64,000 bases of DNA from assembly GCA_016169945.1 (NCBI GenBank), contig JADLSH010000388.1, forward strand, positions 2,390,001 through 2,454,000, written 5' to 3'. The DNA comes from Trachythela sp. YZ-2020 (lineage: Eukaryota; Cnidaria; Anthozoa; Malacalcyonacea; Clavulariidae). Positions 58,745 through 64,000 of the stretch are shown here, piece after piece; within the stretch, counting starts at the first letter, position 1, and every line of letters starts with the position of its first letter. Position numbers and translations under genes: made by a program. Under the pieces are notes generated by a model. The model had not been told where the DNA came from and made no database searches. It saw nothing but the letters and a program-made list of their open reading frames with translations.

Positions 58745-58955
58745 TGGTCATATGAGTCACGATTTAGGAACAGTTACTATTTTTAGACTTTTAGGGTTAG
58801 GGTTAGGATTAGGGTTAGGATTAGGGTTAGGATTAAGGTTAGGGTTGGGATTAGGGTTAGGATTAGGATTAGGGTTAGGGTTAAAATACAAAAGAATACA
58901 AAAGTCTAAAAATAGTAACTCTTCCTAGAACGTGACAGGTTTATCGTTGGTACAT
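58745..58955. mobile_element. inverted-repeat insertion with telomere-like core
   Basis: GTTACTATTTTTAGACTTTT (left) and its reverse complement (right) enclose 58789-58882, made of TTAGGG and TTAGGA hexamers. ATCGTTGGT occurs at both outer borders (58740-58748 and about 58942-58950). The flanks match a repeat at 51755-51900 that lacks the insertion. Confidence 0.8.
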
Positions 58956-59077
58956 CCGTACATGGTTGCCAAAAAATATTTATAGAAAAATTTTAATTTC
59001 CAGAAAATAATTTACGCGCGGATTTGCCTGGGACCTGGGTACAAAAAACAAAATTAATTTGACGCATAAATAATTAG

Positions 59078-59172
59078 GCAAAAATGGCGGCATTGCAAGG
59101 GCAGTGAGCGGTTGATTTTCATCAAATATTCTACAAAATACAACCAAGAAAACCAAGTTATCGTAGCGAAAA
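59078..59172 (+). promoter_or_regulatory. 5' UTR with YY1-like motif
   Basis: CAAAAATGGCGGCATTGC at 59079-59096 resembles a YY1 element. No TATA box was seen. The ATG at 59092-area frame is short, so the start at 59173 is kept. Confidence 0.3.
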
Positions 59173-61737
59173 ATGAAGGATAAAGTTACTGTTATCATAG
59201 ACGATGATAGTGATGATGAAATACTGACTGTTTATAGCGTAAATAAGGATGGAGTCATTGTTATTGACGATGTTGACGATATAGATATTACAGACGACTC
59301 CACTACAAAGGTACAAAGCCCAGAAGATCCGAACAAGAACACAGGATCACGCTGCGAGAGTAAGACCAACCAGCCATCAACTTCTAATACAGATGAAAGC
59401 ACGAGTCAGTCAACTTGTCAAGATGGACAAGTGTCTTTGTCAAATTATGTTATCGACTCTCCTGGACAAATACACAGCTTTGAAGATCCAAACGTTGAAA
59501 ATAATTCCCAGTCAACCAGCAATACAGACCAAACATCAACTTCAAATGAGAAAATCAAACTGCCATCAACCACCAATGACAAAAAGAACATTCAGTTAAT
59601 CAACAACGAGAACAATTTAAGTTGTAGCTCGCCAACATTATCAACAGACCAAAACAAATTGCTGCAAAGTTCCAACGACAGAAAGAACACCCAGTCATGT
59701 TTAAGTACCAAGAACAATCTATCATCAACCCCTAACAACAGGAGTAACTTGGAAATGTTATTGTCGTTATTGCCAATAGTCCAAAACATATCGCCACAGA
59801 GCTCCAAGAATACTCAGTCATGTTTAAACAACAAGAACAATTTGTCACGAACCCCTAATAACAAGCATAGCCTGCCAAAGTTAATATCACCATTACCGAA
59901 TGACCAAAACATATTACCACGGACCTCCAAAGATAGCAAGAACACTCAGTCATGTTTAAGCAACAAGAACAATTTGTCACCAACCCCTAATAACAAGAGT
60001 AGCCCGCCAACAGTAATGTCACTATTGCCGAATGACCAAAACATATTACCACGGACCTCCAAAGATAGCAAGAACACTCAGTCATGTTTAAGCAACAAGA
60101 ACAATTTGTCACCAACCCCTAATAACAAGAGTAGCACGCCAACAGTAATGTCACTATTGCCGAATGACCAAAACATATTACCACAGACCTCCAAAGACAG
60201 TAAAAACACTCAGTCATGTTTAAGCAACAAGAACAATTTGTTACCAACCCCTAATAACAAGAGTATTATGCCAACAGTAATATCATTATTGCCGAATGAC
60301 CAAAACATAGTGCTACAGATCTCCAACGACAGAAAGAACATTGAGTTATCCTCACACAACAAAAGCGACCTTACATCATCTTCTCAAGACAGACAAGTGT
60401 ATTTGTCCTGTAATTCTAAGCGTACCAGAAAACAACGCATGTCTGAAAAACGGAACATTCTTAAAGTGACAATTGACAACTCAAATGCAACTGTTGATAA
60501 AACCTCAGGTAAAAGCCAGAGGAAGGATAGCAAAGAAGATACCCCAACCAGTTCAACAACCAAGATATCAGACAGAAACTCGTCTCATACAGACACAGGC
60601 AATGGCAGGTCTCAAAGAGGCAATTATGGTCAACATTCAACAACCAATCAAAGATGTTCTTCAACTGAAAGCAATAACAGCCAGCCTCATTCCTCAGGCA
60701 AAAACTCGCTCCATACAGACACAGTCAATGGCATGCCTCAAAGAGGCAATTATGGTCAACATTCAACAACCAATCAAAGATGTTCTTCAACTGAAAGCAA
60801 TAACAGCCAGCCTCACTCCTCGGACAAAAACTCGCCTCACACAGATATAGCCAAAGGCAGGTATTGGCTGCCTCAAAGAAGCAATTGTGGTCAGCATTCA
60901 GCAACCAATCAAAAGCGTTGTTCAACTAAAAGCAATGACGGCAAGTCTCACTCTTCACACGAAAGAGGTCGAACTCAATCTGCCCCCTGTGGTACTAGTG
61001 GGAAAAGAAAACATGAAAATAGTTCAGCTTTTGACAGAAACAAAACTAATTCCCATTCAACAAAGCACAGTTCTTCCACACACGGCAATACAGCCCAGAC
61101 ACACGGTTCTTCCACACACGGCAATACAGCCCAGACACACGGTTCTTCCACACACGGCAATACCGCCCAGCCACACAGTTCGTACAAAAGGCCTCGTACG
61201 CGTTCGACCCCTTCAACTTCAAATGCGAGTCCAAATCTACAAGCATCGGTAGCAAGCAACTCCAGACAGGTTCTTTCAAACCTCCAAAACTTGAACGTAC
61301 CAGACAATTCGGTAGAAAACCTATCTACATATTCACATATTTTATTCATCGATCTGGACAACTGGGGTAGATTTTTCGGTCTGCCCTACCCGCTTTCACC
61401 GAAAGTGTTTGTTTGGGGCTTTTGTGGAGGCAATTATGCGAACAAACGACCATGGTCAGTGCATTTTCGTGCACTTGTACTGGAAAAACGATTCTTTCAA
61501 CATCCACAATGTGGGAAATCCAAGAACGCGGCGGATTTTGCATTGTGTGTGCAAGCTGCGAGGCTTGATCTTCAATTACCAATGCATATTCCATTCACAG
61601 TGTTGTCTGGTGATAAGGGTTTTGGCGAATTGAAGACTCAGTTGAACTGCTCGGAACGCCGAATCCATTTGGTGGACCCACATCGTGAGGACCAGGATGT
61701 CCTGTATGCAACATTAGCAAGCATTGGAGAAACATAA
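59173..61737 (+). CDS. ZNF451-like PIN-domain protein without zinc fingers (854 aa)
   Basis: A single open exon. Residues 5-16 (VTVIIDDDSDDE) and 27-39 (GVIVIDDVDDIDI) are two hydrophobic cores followed by acidic runs, the form of SUMO-interaction motifs. Residues ~45-720 are Ser/Asn/Thr-rich, predicted disordered, with three internal repeat blocks: ~44 residues x 4 (DNA 59806-60330), 42 residues x 2-3 (60577-60960) and 12 residues x 3 (61070-61180). Residues 724-854 form a PIN-like nuclease-fold domain closely resembling the C-terminus of animal ZNF451: FIDLDNWGRFF (Asp727), VWGFCGG, NAADFALC (Asp788), LSGDKGF (Asp814), VDPH. The acidic residues expected of an active PIN centre are present. 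ZNF451 is a SUMO E3/E4 ligase with tandem SIMs, many C2H2 fingers and this domain. No C2H2 finger is seen here. Start chosen at the first ATG, which begins just before the first SIM. Confidence 0.85.
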   Translation: MKDKVTVIIDDDSDDEILTVYSVNKDGVIVIDDVDDIDITDDSTTKVQSPEDPNKNTGSRCESKTNQPSTSNTDESTSQSTCQDGQVSLSNYVIDSPGQIHSFEDPNVENNSQSTSNTDQTSTSNEKIKLPSTTNDKKNIQLINNENNLSCSSPTLSTDQNKLLQSSNDRKNTQSCLSTKNNLSSTPNNRSNLEMLLSLLPIVQNISPQSSKNTQSCLNNKNNLSRTPNNKHSLPKLISPLPNDQNILPRTSKDSKNTQSCLSNKNNLSPTPNNKSSPPTVMSLLPNDQNILPRTSKDSKNTQSCLSNKNNLSPTPNNKSSTPTVMSLLPNDQNILPQTSKDSKNTQSCLSNKNNLLPTPNNKSIMPTVISLLPNDQNIVLQISNDRKNIELSSHNKSDLTSSSQDRQVYLSCNSKRTRKQRMSEKRNILKVTIDNSNATVDKTSGKSQRKDSKEDTPTSSTTKISDRNSSHTDTGNGRSQRGNYGQHSTTNQRCSSTESNNSQPHSSGKNSLHTDTVNGMPQRGNYGQHSTTNQRCSSTESNNSQPHSSDKNSPHTDIAKGRYWLPQRSNCGQHSATNQKRCSTKSNDGKSHSSHERGRTQSAPCGTSGKRKHENSSAFDRNKTNSHSTKHSSSTHGNTAQTHGSSTHGNTAQTHGSSTHGNTAQPHSSYKRPRTRSTPSTSNASPNLQASVASNSRQVLSNLQNLNVPDNSVENLSTYSHILFIDLDNWGRFFGLPYPLSPKVFVWGFCGGNYANKRPWSVHFRALVLEKRFFQHPQCGKSKNAADFALCVQAARLDLQLPMHIPFTVLSGDKGFGELKTQLNCSERRIHLVDPHREDQDVLYATLASIGET
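59806..60330 (+). repeat. 132-bp in-frame tandem repeat in the PIN-domain gene
   Basis: AACACTCAGTCATGTTTAAG recurs at 59941, 60073 and 60205 (exact 132-bp spacing) with a diverged first unit at 59811. Each unit codes 44 residues ending in LPNDQNILP. Confidence 0.92.
61070..61180 (+). repeat. 36-bp in-frame tandem repeat x 3
   Basis: TCTTCCACACACGGCAATAC and its continuation repeat three times, coding THGNTAQTHGSS. Confidence 0.95.
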
Positions 61738-62122
61738 GATTTGATATGTTGACGAGCGGTCATTGAGTGAAGGTTATACTAAGACGAAGGATAAGATGTG
61801 TTGTTGATTGTGAAACTTGTGTTGTTTTATGCGGTTTGGTTTTAACAACTTGACATTCGAGTTTTTTGTCAGTTAAATCAATAATTATGCAATATCCTTC
61901 ACTTGGTATAGCTTTAATATCTCATGACTGCCCTCAACGTGACATTGGTTAATATTCATGGTATTATAAACTGTATATATTGGTGAAATAAGACCGTCGT
62001 TGTACTTTGTTGCTGTTGGTGAAACGTTGGACAATGAACAAACACGTTGAATATTATATAAAATAATGGTTCATATCATCAGAGGTTTTGTTTTTTGGGA
62101 CCATTTCAATTTTGCAAGAAAT

Positions 62123-62476
62123 TGCGCTTCTCGTGTGCCGAACCTAACTCGTATTAAGTTCGGCAACAGTTCAGCAAAATTCGGCGTTGATTCAAACGTC
62201 GAACTTAATTAAGTCGGACTTAATTGTTAGATGGGAGCTTTCATTATCTTTTGAATGGAGCTTTTCTCGACCAAATGCATTAGATTCGGTACATGATAAG
62301 TTCGCCGTTTGAATCGACGTCGCGCCGTGTCAAACTAAATGCATTAGGCACGACTGTCTTTGTCGAACTTAATATCGGTGTCGAACGTAATATCGTTGAT
62401 TCAAACGTCGCGCTTATCATTGGCCAAACACTTCGAATTATCTATGGTTCGACACATGAGAAGCGCGACGTTTGAG
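62123..62476. mobile_element. MITE, family D, third copy
   Basis: GCGCTTCTCGTGTGCCGAAC left, GAAGCGCGACGTTTGA right; the interior matches 24153-24595 with deletions. Confidence 0.82.
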
Positions 62477-62580
62477 CTGTAAATATTGTGTTCTGTTGAA
62501 GCCTACATAACAAGCTTCAAACGCTTTTTAACGTTTTAATGCAGGGAGTGTATAACGTCGCATGCATGTTTCGGGGGGCT

Positions 62581-62946
62581 TAAAGCCCCGTACAGACGAG
62601 CAAGTTTTCCTTGACGAGTTTATTTATTCGTGTGTACGGCAAAGAGTAAGAACATTTCTCTATCAATTTTTCTTTGTTATGACTAGCTTTTAAAGATCAT
62701 GTAAAGTCCTGATTCTGCGCATGTGCTATGGGGGGTCCCGCGATGTAAACAATGCCCAAATTTCGCGTTGTTTCGACTAAAATTCGACATCTTCTAAATC
62801 AGAAACTCGAATCTGTACGTATTTATTTAAAGCATAGCGAACCAGAACACAGGTTCCTTTTCAAGGAAAACTTGTCAATTTTTTGTCATACACACGAGCA
62901 AATAAAACTTGTCCAGGAAAACTTGCTGGTCTGTGCGGGGCTTTAA
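62581..62946. mobile_element. MITE, family C, copy 3
   Basis: TTAAAGCCCCGTACAGACGA left, GTGCGGGGCTTTAAA right. Possible TTAA target duplication. The interior is partly replaced by unrelated sequence (62690-62830). Confidence 0.82.
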
Positions 62947-63640
62947 ACTAGTGCTTATACTACTTACTTATGACCTAATTTTACCCGCTGTCCATCGGTA
63001 CTAGGTAGGGGTTAGCCTGCGTAGCTGCAATCTCGTCTCGCGAGCCTGCAGGCGAGGGCAGTTGAGGCGCGGGGCGCGAAAAATTAGGGATGCGAGGCGC
63101 GGAGGCTCAAAATGACTCTCAGACGCCCCATTGATCGTTTCCAGTTAACAACCTCCCAGTAAGGTGCCTTGGCGTAAGTTCCTTGGTGCGATGCTGTTTA
63201 AGATGTTATCCCATTTTTTGCTCCTTCAAATAATCCCTGCCTGACACTCTAGTAATATCGCTCATCTTACTGCAGAGATCTTTAATACTGTGACACCAAT
63301 AAGCGTACTCAAAGCTGAGCAAACTTATTAAGCACAGAAATACGTAAGCCTTGTTACTGTGACGTAGCGTTTGCGCAAGCTGAGCGGAAGATTTTGATAT
63401 TCTTATTTTTGCTATGTTTATGTCGGAATGTTTGATCCTTTTATGCTGACGCCATACTTACGTTGTAGTGAAACCAGGCTTTAATTAAAACGTAAGTCAG
63501 CATGTCAAATACACTGCTCATTTCTGCTGTACAATCAGCACAAATTATGTCAAAGACGTCAAAGAGTAAATATTTGCCCCGCATGACCGTGCCATATGCA
63601 TCACGTAAATGGGAAGAAGAAAATAAATAATTTAGAGAGC
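62947..63640. other. non-coding stretch with decayed repeats
   Basis: GC-rich GAGGCGCGGGGCGCG motifs at 63050-63110 and a GTGAAACCAGGCTTTA repeat end at 63463. TACACTGCTCATTTC occurs at 63509 and again at 63658. No exon was supported. Confidence 0.4.
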
Positions 63641-63780
63641 GGAGAAAGGATATAAATACACTGCTCATTTCACTGCACAATCAGTTCAACAAAGTCACTG
63701 TTTCTGATTGAAGAGAAGAAATTACTGAGAGCAGTTGAGAATATAGACATTGATTAGCTTGCTGAATATTTCTGGTGAGT
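63640..63780 (+). promoter_or_regulatory. possible promoter and non-coding first exon
   Basis: GGATATAAATACACTG at about 63648 is a good TATA context, and a donor-like TTTCTG|GTGAGT lies at 63773-63774, about 100 bp downstream. This would fit a first exon of a plus-strand gene beyond the window. There is no coding evidence. Confidence 0.3.
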
Positions 63781-64000
63781 GGCTAGGTCAAAACTGTATA
63801 TTCTTGATGATTTACGGTATAATATAGAAACTTCGCATGGCCATATTATCCTTATTTTATAATAATTTACCGCCAAATTATGTCCTCTTTTTAGCTGTAG
63901 TGTTGGATTTTAATTTGACCTAAACAGTAATTTAGGAAAAGCGTGAAAGGTTGTATGAACTGTATAGATGTCCGTTGTAGAGAGTGCTCGCTATTGTAGA

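Noticed and set aside
58789..58882. Chromosome end or fusion point
   Set aside because: The hexamers are short, sit inside inverted arms with border duplications, and genes continue on both sides.

Overview
The window looks like metazoan nuclear DNA: AT-rich, intron-bearing, with short exons in long repeat-filled introns, TTAGGG-type repeat DNA and very dense miniature inverted-repeat transposons (MITEs). Conserved animal genes (HGS/Hrs, POLR3E, NAA60, eEF2K, an ENDOD1-like nuclease) plus an array of RING/TRAF-finger/kelch genes suggest an invertebrate, most probably a cnidarian. The phylum is an inference from gene content. No gene names come from a database search. Every multi-exon model was built by hand by joining open exons at splice signals and checking that reading phase carries through.

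Layout. At 0.4-1.9 kb on the minus strand is the N-terminal end of an eEF2 kinase gene that runs off the left edge. At 4.4-5.9 kb (minus) are three exons of NAA60, a Golgi N-terminal acetyltransferase; its first exon was not found. From 12.3 to 23.1 kb (plus) is a complete 16-exon HGS/Hrs gene (VHS, FYVE, UIM, coiled coil, P/Q-rich tail ending in a clathrin box), predicted 921 aa. Convergent to it at 23.4-24.8 kb (minus) are three phase-compatible exons of an unrecognised gene. From 26.0 to 33.2 kb (minus) stand three intronless tandem paralogues, each RING + TRAF-type zinc finger + coiled coil + kelch, repeated every ~2.83 kb. A 2.81-kb TTAA-flanked DNA transposon (33.4-36.2 kb) sits between the third copy and its promoter. 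From 36.9 to 51.4 kb (minus) is POLR3E/RPC5 in 20 exons. From 52.9 to 55.7 kb (minus) is a 4-exon secreted ENDOD1-like nuclease, 372 aa. At 56.3-57.4 kb is a Ty3/gypsy pol remnant with a 3' LTR. From 59.2 to 61.7 kb (plus) is a single-exon 854-aa protein with N-terminal SUMO-interaction-like motifs, long disordered repeats, and a C-terminal PIN-like domain of the ZNF451 type but no zinc fingers. The last 2 kb hold MITEs and a possible promoter of a gene starting beyond the right edge.

The genes do not form a pathway. Each appears to be independently expressed. The non-coding half is almost entirely MITE families, tRNA-derived SINEs and simple repeats, several nested within one another, with empty sites readable from sibling copies in the same window. 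The most distinctive items are the zinc-finger-less ZNF451-like PIN protein, the transposon that separates a promoter from its gene, a three-level nested MITE stack, and a telomere-repeat tract carried inside an inverted-repeat insertion.
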